DNA of 64,000 nucleotides from JACRLV01 sp045863555. GTDB lineage: Bacteria; Planctomycetota; Phycisphaerae; UBA1845; Fen-1342. Under the pieces are notes generated by a model. It was not told the DNA's origin and did not search any database. It saw nothing but the letters and a program-made list of their open reading frames with translations. This document shows positions 52,010 through 60,400 of this stretch, piece after piece. Numbering within the stretch: the stretch's first letter is position 1; each line of letters opens with the position of its first letter. A program made the translations under genes and the position numbers. Location of the stretch: the NCBI GenBank assembly GCA_045863555.1, contig BTUU01000023.1:16501-80500 (forward strand), written 5' to 3'.

Positions 52010-53221
52010 ATGATCGCGGGCGCCGAACACATAAACGGAGCAAACGTGGAAGTTATCCTTTGCGTCGATGACGATCCCGACATTCTCAATATGTACCGGC
52101 AGACCATTGGTACCGTATTCACGATTGAGACCGCCGAGTCGGGCGAAGACGCTATCGCGAAGGTCGATCATTGCGCGTATGCCGTCGTGCTCAGCGACAT
52201 GACTATGCCCGGCATGACGGGGATTGAATTGCTGACCGAAATCCGACGGCGTTCGCCCGAAACCGTCCGGATCATGCTGACGGGCCATGCCGATTTGCAG
52301 ACGGCAATACAGGCCGTGAACGAGGGGAACATCTTTCGCTTTATGACGAAGCCGTGTCCTGGAGAGCTGCTCTCGAAAGCGCTCCAGACGGGAATCGAAC
52401 AGCATCGGTTGATCAAGGCAGAACGGGAACTGCTTGAGAAAACGCTCAAGAGCAGTATCCAGGCTCTCGCCGAAGTCCTGGCCCTTGTCAATCCCGTCGC
52501 GTTTGGGCGCGCGACTCGCCTTCAAAAACTCGTTGTTAAGATAGCGCAGGAGCGAGGGCTCACGGAACTCTGGCAGCTCGAGATTGCGGCGCTTCTTTCT
52601 CAACTCGGTTGTGTCACGGTTCCCGAAACGCTGCTGACCAAAGTGCTGAACGGCGGCGAGACCTCGATCGATGAAACCCGCATTCTTCGCGCTCACCCGC
52701 GGATCGGAAGCGATCTGATCGCGCCCATTCCGCGAATGAAGCCGATTGCCGACATCATTGCATTGCAGGAGAAGCACTTCGACGGTTCCGGGAATCCGAT
52801 CGGTCCTCCTACCGGGGAGAATATCCCAATCGGCGCGCGCGTTCTGAAACTCGCGGTCGATTTCGACGCTCAGCTTCTAGCCGGCGACGAACCTAAACGC
52901 GCGCTGTTATTGCTTCGAAATCGCAAAGGCGTTCACGATCCGGAATTGCTCGAAGCCCTCGAACGTGTCATCGCCGGCGAGTCCGGGCCTGTCGTGCTCT
53001 TTGTCAGGATCGCCGAACTGCACACGGGGATGGTTCTGGACCAGGATGTTTTCACATCCAACGATGTCTTATTGATCGGCAAGGGACAAGAGATAACGGA
53101 ATCGATGATCCGGCGGCTGAAGAACTACTCTCAAATCGGAACCGGCATTTCTGAACCGATACGAGTCATCGCCGAAGCAAAGCACGCCACTAAGTGGAAT
53201 GTATCACTCAAAGTTCCGTAG
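52010..53221 (+). CDS. Response regulator with degenerate HD-GYP-like domain
   Basis: The 403-residue protein has an intact receiver (ILCVDDDPD, Asp63 in VVLSDMTMPGM, and FRFMTKP) followed by an HD-GYP-like module. Key catalytic positions are eroded: the HD doublet is replaced in LLSQLGCVTVPE, and the GYP motif is KHFDGSGNP. It should therefore not cleave cyclic di-GMP by the usual mechanism, though it may still bind or signal. It lies 210 bases downstream of the hybrid kinase, so it is a probable phosphorelay partner. The start could also be the later in-frame GTG. Confidence 0.87.
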   Translation: MIAGAEHINGANVEVILCVDDDPDILNMYRQTIGTVFTIETAESGEDAIAKVDHCAYAVVLSDMTMPGMTGIELLTEIRRRSPETVRIMLTGHADLQTAIQAVNEGNIFRFMTKPCPGELLSKALQTGIEQHRLIKAERELLEKTLKSSIQALAEVLALVNPVAFGRATRLQKLVVKIAQERGLTELWQLEIAALLSQLGCVTVPETLLTKVLNGGETSIDETRILRAHPRIGSDLIAPIPRMKPIADIIALQEKHFDGSGNPIGPPTGENIPIGARVLKLAVDFDAQLLAGDEPKRALLLLRNRKGVHDPELLEALERVIAGESGPVVLFVRIAELHTGMVLDQDVFTSNDVLLIGKGQEITESMIRRLKNYSQIGTGISEPIRVIAEAKHATKWNVSLKVP

Positions 53222-53224
53222 TTC

Positions 53225-53296
53225 CGTAGGGTGCGTCCCTTGACGCACCATTTCGATCGCGGCAACGGGATGGTGCGTCGACGGACGCACCCTACG
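53225..53296. repeat. Nested GTGCGTC/GACGCAC palindromic element
   Basis: Outer 14-base arms (53225-53238 and 53283-53296) pair perfectly and the inner arms (53241-53251 and 53270-53280) nearly so. Shorter relatives lie at 53710-53736 and 62724-62748, so this is a dispersed REP-like family. Confidence 0.85.
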
Positions 53297-53469
53297 CGCC
53301 TCTTTCCCACCAGAATCCGCCAAAACCCGCAACCCGGCGCGATCCCACGCCCTAACCTCGGCCCGCCCGCCCGGGGCGTCTACACTTGCTAGAAATGACC
53401 ACCGCCCCCGACACCCGCCGCGCCTACCCATTCCCCGCGTCCGCCCGCAGACATGCGAGTATCCCCCAA

Positions 53470-53577
53470 CCGAAGAAGCGCAGTTCACACCCTGCGGAAT
53501 TTCGCGCACCCTCTCCACGCGACCAGAACCTCGACATTATCAGAAGGAGCGCAAAATCGGTGTACACACGCGCTGCT
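53470..53577 (-). repeat. Dispersed intergenic repeat, copy 2 (inverted)
   Basis: On the minus strand this element matches 48588-48692: GCAGCGCGTGTGTACACCGA, TGATAATGTCGAGG, CCGCAGGGTGTGAACTGCGC and TTCTTCGG. The first 50 bases are closely similar, while the middle has a small insertion. The two copies are in opposite orientation on either side of the two signalling genes. Confidence 0.75.
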
Positions 53578-53709
53578 CTCCTTGCTCCTCTTGAAACCCC
53601 ATTCACCTCGCTACGGCCCGAGGTCCGCCCCGCCCGCCGCCCATTTGCCCCCCACCGCGGCCCCGCGTACCGTCGCCGGCTCTGCCCAGCTTCGTTCCGG
53701 GCGTCGAAA

Positions 53710-53736
53710 ATGGTGCGTCGAGGGACGCGCCCTACG
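53710..53736 (+). repeat. GTGCGTC-family palindrome, short copy
   Basis: The 27-base stretch ATGGTGCGTC.AGGGACGCGCCC with TACG is a single hairpin of the family described at 53225. Confidence 0.7.
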
Positions 53737-53750
53737 AGAGGACCCGCGAC

Positions 53751-55109
53751 ATGAAAACCATCATCGAACCCTTCCGCATCAAAGTCGTCGAACCCATCCC
53801 CATGACCACGGCCGCCCAGCGCGAGCAGATCCTCCGCGAGGCCGATTTCAATCTCTTCAAGGTCCACGCCGACGACGTGCTCATCGACCTGCTCACCGAC
53901 AGCGGCACCGGCGCCATGAGCAGCCTCCAGTGGGCCGGCGTCATGCGCGGCGACGAGTCCTACGCCGGCGCGCGGAGCTGGTTCGTCCTCGAAAAGAGCG
54001 TCCGCGACCTGACCGGCTTCGCTCACATCCTCCCGACGCACCAGGGCCGGGCCAGCGAACGCATCCTCTTCGAGCTCATCGGCGGCCCCGGCAAGGTCGT
54101 CCCCAACAACAGCCACTTCGACACCACCCGCGCCAACGTCGAGCACAGCGGCGCGAAGGCCGTCGATCTCCTCTGCCCCGAAGGCAAACTCGCGAAGAAT
54201 CGCAGCCCGTTTAAGGGCAACATGGACCTCGCCGCCCTCGAAGCCCTCATCGCCGAGGTCGGTGTCGGGTCAATCCCCGCTGTCATGCTCACCGTCACCA
54301 ACAACAGCGGCGGCGGCCAGCCCGTCAGCCTCGAGAACATCCGCGCGGTGCGAAAGATCTGCGACAAGCACCGCCTACCGCTTTTCCTCGACGCCTGCCG
54401 CTTCGCCGAGAACGCCTGGTTCATCAAGCTCCGCGAGCCCGGCCAGCAGCATCGCACGGTCCGCGAGATCGTCCGCGAGATGTTCGACCTCTCCGACGGC
54501 GCGACGATCTCCGCCAAGAAGGACGGCCTCGTCAACATCGGCGGCCTGCTGCTCCTGCGCGACGAGGGCCTCGTCCGCCGCGCCGACGAGCTGCTCATCC
54601 TCACCGAGGGATTCCTCACCTACGGCGGCCTGGCCGGGCGGGATCTGGAAGCGATGGCCCAGGGCTTCGACGAGGTCGTCGACGAGGATTACCTCCACTA
54701 CCGCATCCGCAGCGCGGAGTACCTCGGCGAACGGCTCCTCGCCGCGGGCATACAGATCGTCGAGCCGCCCGGCGGCCACGCGATCTACATCGACGCGGCC
54801 GCGTTCTGCCCGCATGTCCCCCCGGAGCGATTCCCCGGCCAGGCGCTCGTATGCGGCCTCTACCGCCACGCGGGCATCCGCGCCTGCGAGATCGGGAGCG
54901 TCATGTTCGGCGCGGGCGGGAAACGGCCGCCGATGGAGCTCGTGCGGCTCGCGCTGCCGCGCCGCGTCTACACGCAGAGCCACATCGACTACGTCATCGA
55001 AGCGATCACGGAAGTCTTCGCCGAACGCAAGGCCCTCCGCGGCCTCGAAATCCTCGAAGCCCCGCCGTCGCTGCGCCACTTCACGGCGAAATTCAGGGAG
55101 CTCGTGTGA
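53751..55109 (+). CDS. Tryptophanase/tyrosine phenol-lyase family (beta-eliminating PLP lyase)
   Basis: The 452-residue enzyme matches the tryptophanase/TPL fold throughout: PEPFRI-like EPFRIKVVEPIP start, IDLLTDSGTGAMS, PTHQGRASE, NNSGGGQPVSL, DACRFAENAWFIK, the PLP lysine Lys257 in ISAKKDGLV, FLTYGGLAGRDLEAMA, and PRRVYTQSHIDYVIEAI near the end. Such lyases cleave tryptophan to indole, pyruvate and ammonia, or tyrosine to phenol; which substrate is used cannot be read with confidence here. The next gene is another PLP enzyme acting on sulfur amino acids. Confidence 0.9.
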   Translation: MKTIIEPFRIKVVEPIPMTTAAQREQILREADFNLFKVHADDVLIDLLTDSGTGAMSSLQWAGVMRGDESYAGARSWFVLEKSVRDLTGFAHILPTHQGRASERILFELIGGPGKVVPNNSHFDTTRANVEHSGAKAVDLLCPEGKLAKNRSPFKGNMDLAALEALIAEVGVGSIPAVMLTVTNNSGGGQPVSLENIRAVRKICDKHRLPLFLDACRFAENAWFIKLREPGQQHRTVREIVREMFDLSDGATISAKKDGLVNIGGLLLLRDEGLVRRADELLILTEGFLTYGGLAGRDLEAMAQGFDEVVDEDYLHYRIRSAEYLGERLLAAGIQIVEPPGGHAIYIDAAAFCPHVPPERFPGQALVCGLYRHAGIRACEIGSVMFGAGGKRPPMELVRLALPRRVYTQSHIDYVIEAITEVFAERKALRGLEILEAPPSLRHFTAKFRELV

Positions 55110-55245
55110 TCGGCGTGCGGCTTGTTTTCGCCCATGGTCCGGGCGCTTCGCCGCGCGGGCGCCGGCGCGGCCGCGGTGACGCCCGCCCCGCATGCACGAT
55201 CGTTCGCCCTTTTCGCCCCCTTCCCGCGCTGGTAGCCTGTCTGCC

Positions 55246-56472
55246 ATGAAATTCGCCACAAAAGCCATCCACGTCGGCCAGGAACCCGATCCCTCCACCG
55301 GTGCGACCGTCCCGCCCATCTACGCGACGTCCACCTTCACGCAGGAGGCCCCCGGAAAGCACAAGGGCTACGAGTACGCCCGCGGGACGAACCCGACCCG
55401 CGACGCACTCGCCCGCTGCCTCGCCGCGATCGAAGGCGGCGAGGGGGCCTACAGCTTCGCTTCCGGACTGGCCGCGACGAACGCCATCTTCAGCGCGTTC
55501 TGTCGCCCCGGCGATTCCGTCGTCGCCTTCAGCGACATGTACGGCGGCACGTACCGCATCATCGAGCGGGTGCTGAAGCCCTGGGGCCTGACGCCGCGCT
55601 ACAGCGACTCGAACGACCCTGAGGCGATCGCCGCGCTGGTCGACGAGACGACGCGCATCGTCTGGATCGAGACGCCGACGAATCCGATGCTCCGGTTGCT
55701 CGACATCGGGGCCGTCGGCAAGGCGGTGAAGGCCCGCGCGGCGAAAGTCGGAACAAAGAAGATCGCCCATCGCGGCGGCTCGCCGATGGACCACGACTTC
55801 GGCCTGCTCTTCGTCGTTGACAACACGTTCGCGTCGCCGGCCCTTCAGCAGCCGATCGCCCTGGGCGCGGACCTCGTCGTCCACAGCACCACCAAGTACC
55901 TCGGCGGGCATTCGGACGTCGTCGGCGGCGCGATCATCGCCTCCCGGGCGGAGTTGCTCCCACCGATCAAGTTCTTCCACAACGCGGCCGGCGGCGTCTC
56001 AGGGCCCTTCGACTGCTTTCTGACGCATCGAGGGATTAAGACGCTCGCGATCCGCATGAAAGCCCACTGCGAGAACGCGCTCAAAGTTGCGCAATGGGCG
56101 TCAAAGCAGAAGAGCGGCGGCAAGTGCGGCCTCGCCAGGGTCATTTACCCGGGACTGCCTGATCACCCCGACCACGAACTCGCCAAGCGCCAGATGTGCG
56201 GCTTCGGCGGCATGGTCTCGCTGGTCCTCGAAGGCGGCTTCGACGCCGCGAGCCGTTTCATGTCGTCGACGAAGCTCTTCAGCTGCGCCGAAAGCCTCGG
56301 CGGCGTCGAGTCGCTCGTGAATCACCCGGCCCTGATGACGCACGCGTCGATCCCGAAGGACGTCCGCGAACGCATCGGCGTCGTCGACGGCCTCGTGCGG
56401 CTAAGCGTCGGGATCGAGGATGCGGATGACCTGATTGCGGACCTGGAGCAGGCGCTGGCGAAGGCACCGTAG
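55246..56472 (+). CDS. Cystathionine gamma-synthase/lyase family PLP enzyme
   Basis: Starting at 55246 the 408-residue protein has the Cys/Met metabolism PLP fold: YARGTNPTRDALARCLAAIEGG, SFASGLAATNAI, DMYGGTYRI, VWIETPTNPMLRL, FVVDNTFASP and the PLP lysine Lys217 in HSTTKYLGGHSDV. The C-terminal domain holds GGMVSLVLEGG and SLGGVESLVNHPALMTHASI. An insertion (RAAKVGTKKIAHRGGSPMDH) precedes the PLP-binding Asp. It may act as cystathionine gamma-synthase, gamma-lyase or a related sulfhydrylase. It is downstream of the tryptophanase-family gene, with 137 bases between. Confidence 0.9.
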   Translation: MKFATKAIHVGQEPDPSTGATVPPIYATSTFTQEAPGKHKGYEYARGTNPTRDALARCLAAIEGGEGAYSFASGLAATNAIFSAFCRPGDSVVAFSDMYGGTYRIIERVLKPWGLTPRYSDSNDPEAIAALVDETTRIVWIETPTNPMLRLLDIGAVGKAVKARAAKVGTKKIAHRGGSPMDHDFGLLFVVDNTFASPALQQPIALGADLVVHSTTKYLGGHSDVVGGAIIASRAELLPPIKFFHNAAGGVSGPFDCFLTHRGIKTLAIRMKAHCENALKVAQWASKQKSGGKCGLARVIYPGLPDHPDHELAKRQMCGFGGMVSLVLEGGFDAASRFMSSTKLFSCAESLGGVESLVNHPALMTHASIPKDVRERIGVVDGLVRLSVGIEDADDLIADLEQALAKAP

Positions 56473-56486
56473 CGGCACGAACCCCC

Positions 56487-57671
56487 ATGCGTCGCCCCCG
56501 CATTCTCAGACAGGCCGATCTCCGCAAGAAGATCCGCCCACCGCGCATCAAGAAGCGGCTCTGCAAGCCCGCACTTCACGTTTCGCAGGTTCTCGAATGG
56601 GCCGATGAGCACTTCAAGCGCACGGGACACTGGCCTCACAAGAGGTCCGGCGAGGTCCACGGTGTTCCTTTCCAGACGTGGTACAGCATCGAGAAGGCGC
56701 TCGCCGGAGGCTACCGCGGCCTGCCCAAGGGCCTCACGATCGTGCAACTCCTGTGGAAGCACCGCCGTGTCCGCAGCATATCCCGCCCGCCGAAGCTCAC
56801 GCTCCGCGAAATTCTCCGCTGGATCGACCTCCATCAGAGTCGTACCGGCCGCTGGCCGGGCCTGACGTCCGGCCCACTACATGACGCCCCCTGGGAAAAC
56901 TGGCCCGGCATCGACCGCGCCCTCAATCTCGGGACTCGCGGACTGCGCGGGGGTGACTCGCTCGCGCGCCTGCTCTATCGCCACCGCGGCGTGCGCAATG
57001 CGAATCGACCGCCAAAGCTCACGATCAAAACCGTCCTCCGCTGGGCCGATGCACACCACGCCCGGACCGGCTGCTGGCCACACTCGGGCAGCGGGCCGGT
57101 ACGCGGCGCGCCGGGGGAGACCTGGTCCGGCATCGCGACAGCCTTTCAATCGGGCACGCGCGGCCTCAACCACGGCTCGTTGTCGGAGTTGTTGCATCGC
57201 CGACGCGGCGCAAGGAGACTCCGATCGCCCAAGCGGCTCGACGTCCGGAGAATCATCGAATGGGCAGACGATCACCGCGCCCGCACTGGCGACTGGCCTC
57301 ACGTCAAATCGGGCCGGATCGCGGCCGCTCCCGAGGAGTCATGGGCCGCTGTCGATGCGTCACTCCGTGTGGGCGGCCGGGGCCTGCGCCCGGGATCCTC
57401 ACTCGCGCGGGTGCTCGAAATACGCCGCGGCGTCGCGAACCGAGCCAACCGGCCGAGACTCTCCGAATCCCAAATTCTCCGCTGGGCTCGCGCACATCTT
57501 CGCCGCACCGGCGCACCGCCGCGCGCAACCTCCGGGACGATCGTCGACGCACCCGGTGAAACATGGATCGCCATCGACTCTGCCCTCCGCGCCGGGAGTC
57601 GCGGCCTGCCCGGCGGTTCGTCGGTTGCCCGGTTGCTTGCCCGTCGTCTCATGAACCGCTCGCCTCGATAG
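56487..57671 (+). CDS. Five-repeat protein of unknown function
   Basis: The 394-residue protein, starting 15 bases after the previous stop, is composed of five tandem modules of 65-68 residues after a short basic N-terminus (about 30 residues). Each module reads, with variations: VLEWADEHFKRTGHWP, a short SG linker, a GV.TW..I..AL turn, G.RGL..G.SL..LL and then the basic RGVRN.NRPPKLT link. The Trp, GxWP and ETWxxI positions are strongly conserved. The protein is highly basic (many Arg/His/Lys), suggesting nucleic-acid binding, similar in layout to bacterial helicase-associated repeat families. No catalytic motif is seen. Confidence 0.65.
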   Translation: MRRPRILRQADLRKKIRPPRIKKRLCKPALHVSQVLEWADEHFKRTGHWPHKRSGEVHGVPFQTWYSIEKALAGGYRGLPKGLTIVQLLWKHRRVRSISRPPKLTLREILRWIDLHQSRTGRWPGLTSGPLHDAPWENWPGIDRALNLGTRGLRGGDSLARLLYRHRGVRNANRPPKLTIKTVLRWADAHHARTGCWPHSGSGPVRGAPGETWSGIATAFQSGTRGLNHGSLSELLHRRRGARRLRSPKRLDVRRIIEWADDHRARTGDWPHVKSGRIAAAPEESWAAVDASLRVGGRGLRPGSSLARVLEIRRGVANRANRPRLSESQILRWARAHLRRTGAPPRATSGTIVDAPGETWIAIDSALRAGSRGLPGGSSVARLLARRLMNRSPR

Positions 57672-57704
57672 CCGCATTCAAGCGCTCCCCTGTACCATGC
57701 CCGA

Positions 57705-58484
57705 ATGCTCAATCTCAAAAGCAAACGCGCCATCGTCTGCGGCAGTTCCCAGGGCATCGGCCGCGCCGCAGCCAAGCTCCTCGCGCAGCAGGGCGCCGCC
57801 GTCACGCTTGTCGCCCGCGATCAGGCCGCGCTGACCGAAGTGCTGAAGTCGCTCCCGCCCGGCCCGGAACATCACACACTCGTCGCGGATTTCGCGCGAC
57901 CCGCCGAGCTTCAGGCGGCCGTCGCGAAGCACCTCGCCGCCGCCGGCCCGGCCCACATCCTCGTCAACAACACCGGCGGCCCTGCCAGCGGGCCGATCGT
58001 CGATGCAAAGCCCGACGACTTTCTGAGCGCGATGCAGATGCACGTCGTCTGCAACCAGCTCCTCGTGCAGACCGTCGTCCCCGGCATGAAACAGGCGGGC
58101 TACGGCCGCATCATCAACATCATCAGCACATCCGTCCGCGAGCCTATCCCCGGCCTCGGCGTCTCGAACACCACCCGCTGGGCCGTCGCGGCGTGGGCCA
58201 AGACGCTTTCGCGCGAACTCGCCCCGTTCGGCATCACCGTCAACAACGTCCTGCCGGGCTTCACCGACACGGCCCGCCTGCGCGCCCTTTTCGAAGCCCG
58301 CGCGAAGCGCGAGGGTCGCACACCGCAGCAGGTCGCCGAGGAGACGATGAAAGCCGTCCCCGCCGGCCGCTTCGGCCGTCCGGAGGAAATCGCGGCCGCG
58401 GTCGCGTTCCTCGCCTCGCCGGAAGCGTCGTATGTCAATGGAATCAACCTGCCGGTCGACGGCGGTCGGCTGGGAAGCATGTAG
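57705..58484 (+). CDS. SDR-family oxidoreductase with altered catalytic tetrad
   Basis: The 259-residue protein has the Rossmann glycine motif GSSQGIGR (13-20), NNTGG (about 88-92) and PGFTDT (after the fold's sixth strand), so it is a short-chain dehydrogenase. The expected Tyr-x-x-x-Lys is replaced: at the usual place the sequence is SNTTR (154-158), with Ser for Tyr and Arg for Lys. A Ser/Thr remains near 141-142 (NIISTSV). The C-terminal half (GRFGRPEEIAAAVAFLASPE) is ordinary. Members with this change may be inactive or use a different chemistry, so the substrate is unknown. Confidence 0.85.
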   Translation: MLNLKSKRAIVCGSSQGIGRAAAKLLAQQGAAVTLVARDQAALTEVLKSLPPGPEHHTLVADFARPAELQAAVAKHLAAAGPAHILVNNTGGPASGPIVDAKPDDFLSAMQMHVVCNQLLVQTVVPGMKQAGYGRIINIISTSVREPIPGLGVSNTTRWAVAAWAKTLSRELAPFGITVNNVLPGFTDTARLRALFEARAKREGRTPQQVAEETMKAVPAGRFGRPEEIAAAVAFLASPEASYVNGINLPVDGGRLGSM

Positions 58485-58584
58485 GGCGTGAAGCGCGAAG
58501 TCCGAATCGCGGAGCGCGAGATGACTCCGCGAGAGGCAGCATGCGCTCCCTTCCGCTCTTCGATAGTCGCTCTTTGTGGACCGT

Positions 58585-59013
58585 TTACGCGGTCGCCGTT
58601 TCCTTCGCCGCCGCGTGTCCCTCCAGCATGCGGTCCGCGACGAAGTCGAATGCGGCCTTCCAGTCGCCCGTGAGCTGCGCGGTCCATTGCGGCCCGGTCA
58701 ACGCCGCCATTACGTCGATCAGCGTGTCGCGCACCGCGACGTAGTGCGTCGGCTGCGCGCCGTATCCCGCGTGCCGCCTGCCCATTTCGAACAGCACGTT
58801 CCGGATCTGCTCCAGATTCCGGAGATTCTGGATCACCAGTGCGATGCTGCTCAACAGCTTGCGCTTCTGCGCCGTCATCTCCGTCGGAAACATCGGCCGC
58901 ACGGCCGGGTAGCGGGCGAAGAGCATGGCGTAGAAGCGGTCGACCAGTTCCGGCCCGCGCGGGGCGAGGAGGTTGAAGCTCGATTCGATGCGTTCGATCG
59001 CGGCGGCGTCCAT
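58585..59013 (-). CDS. Single-domain globin
   Basis: The start at 59013 (CAGGAG upstream) gives a 142-residue globin. Phe42 sits at the CD1 position (MFP), Gln62 is a likely distal residue in VIQNL, and His81 in GRRHAGYG is the proximal haem ligand. The pattern is like the globin domain of flavohaemoglobins or single-domain globins, with FAMLFARYPAVRPMFP-type N-terminal helices. It should bind O2 or detoxify NO. It lies between unrelated genes and is convergent with the SDR gene. Confidence 0.87.
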   Translation of the reverse strand: MDAAAIERIESSFNLLAPRGPELVDRFYAMLFARYPAVRPMFPTEMTAQKRKLLSSIALVIQNLRNLEQIRNVLFEMGRRHAGYGAQPTHYVAVRDTLIDVMAALTGPQWTAQLTGDWKAAFDFVADRMLEGHAAAKETATA

Positions 59014-59128
59014 CTCGGTCTCCTGAATGAGCCCGAGAGGTGTATCGGTTTGCGCGGCCGCGGGATTTGGCGGGAATTGCCGGCGCAATTTCGGGACGTC
59101 GCGCGGGTTTCGCGCGGGGCGCGGATGA

Positions 59129-60298
59129 TCAGCCGAGGAGCCGGGCGAGCCGCTCCAGGCCCTTCTCGATCTCGTCGTCGCTCGCCGCGAAACTCAGCCG
59201 GCAGTGCTCCGGCGCGCCGAACGCAACCCCCGAAACCAGCGCCACATGCGCCCGCTCGAGCACGAGCGTCGCGAACGCGTCCGCATCCGCAACTTCAAGC
59301 CGCGCAAACGCCTTCGACACGTTCGGGAAGCAGTAGAACGCCCCCTCCGGCATCTCGCACTGCACGCCGGAAATCGCGTTCAGCGCCTCGGCCATCCGCA
59401 TGCCGCGGCGCTCGTAGATCACGCGCATGTGCTCGACGCACTCCTGGTCGCCGCCGAACGCCTCCGTCGCCCCCGCCTGCACGAAGCTCGCCGCGCCGCT
59501 CGTCGTCTGCCCCTGGAGCTTGGCGATCGCGTCGATCAGCCACTTCGGCCCGGCCGCGTACCCCAGCCGCCAGCCCGTCATCGCAAACGTCTTGCTCGCA
59601 CCATTGATGACCAGGGTTCGCTCCAGCATTCCCGGCAGCGCCGCGAAACTCGTGAACTCCACGCCGCCGAAGACGAGCCGGTGGTAGATCTCGTCGCTGA
59701 TGATGAGCAGGTTGTGCTCTTCGGCCACCCGCGCGATCGCTTCTAGTTCCACCCGGCTGAAGACCGCCCCGCTCGGGTTGTTCGGGCTGTTGATCACCAG
59801 CGCCTTCGTCCGCGGCGTCACCGCCTTCGCGAGCGCCGCCGCCGAGACCTTCAGTCCCCGATCGGGCTTGACGATCACCGGCACGCCGTCGACGAGGCGC
59901 ACCTGGTCCGGATAGCTCACCCAATACGGCGCGGGAATCAGCACCTCGTCGCCGGGGTCGATCGTCGCGGCGAATGCGTAGAACAGCGCATCCTTTGCGC
60001 CCACCGTCACGCAGATGTGGTCTGCCGGAAAGTGCGCGTCGCAGTGGCGTTTCAGATAGCCGCTGATCGCCTGCCGCAGCGGCTTGCGGCCGTTCACGGG
60101 CGGATAGCGCGTATCCCCGCCGCGCAGGGCCGCGACGGCGGCGTCGACCACGTGCGCGGGCGTGTCGAAATTCGGCTCACCCGCGCCGAAACTCACGACA
60201 TCGATCCCCTGCTCGGCCATCTCGCGGGCCTTGGCGGCGACAGCGAGCGTGGCGGACGGCGCGACCGCGGAGATTCGACGCGAGAGCCGGTGTTTCAT
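59129..60298 (-). CDS. Class I aminotransferase (aspartate aminotransferase-like)
   Basis: From the ATG at 60298 the 389-residue enzyme has the fold-type I aminotransferase signatures: RYPPVNGRKPLRQAISGYLK, VTVGAKDALFYAF, PAPYWVSYPDQV, INSPNNPSG, SDEIYHRLVFGG and the PLP lysine Lys236 in NGASKTFAMTGWRLGY. The last block also holds the substrate-binding Arg. The family includes aspartate and alanine-type aminotransferases; the ordering resembles bacterial aspartate aminotransferase subgroup Igamma/Ib. It is divergent from the amidohydrolase gene. Confidence 0.93.
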   Translation of the reverse strand: MKHRLSRRISAVAPSATLAVAAKAREMAEQGIDVVSFGAGEPNFDTPAHVVDAAVAALRGGDTRYPPVNGRKPLRQAISGYLKRHCDAHFPADHICVTVGAKDALFYAFAATIDPGDEVLIPAPYWVSYPDQVRLVDGVPVIVKPDRGLKVSAAALAKAVTPRTKALVINSPNNPSGAVFSRVELEAIARVAEEHNLLIISDEIYHRLVFGGVEFTSFAALPGMLERTLVINGASKTFAMTGWRLGYAAGPKWLIDAIAKLQGQTTSGAASFVQAGATEAFGGDQECVEHMRVIYERRGMRMAEALNAISGVQCEMPEGAFYCFPNVSKAFARLEVADADAFATLVLERAHVALVSGVAFGAPEHCRLSFAASDDEIEKGLERLARLLG

Positions 60299-60400
60299 AA
60301 GGCGAGTGTGTACCCCGGCGCGCGCGAATTGTCCACGAATCCGGGCCGGGATCCGGCTCGTCTGCGTAACGGCGCCCGATCCGGTCGATAGCTTCTGTAT

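Larger units (their letters stand above)
53222..53750. other. Repeat-rich intergenic region before the lyase gene
   Basis: About 530 bases without a convincing gene. It contains the nested GTGCGTC palindrome (53225-53296), the inverted copy of the dispersed repeat (53470-53577), and a half-copy of the palindrome family at 53710-53736 directly in front of the lyase start. Confidence 0.6.

Noticed and set aside
53386..53754. Plus-strand frame just before the tryptophanase-family gene
   Set aside because: It runs through the inverted dispersed repeat and palindromes and has no ribosome site or protein-like pattern.
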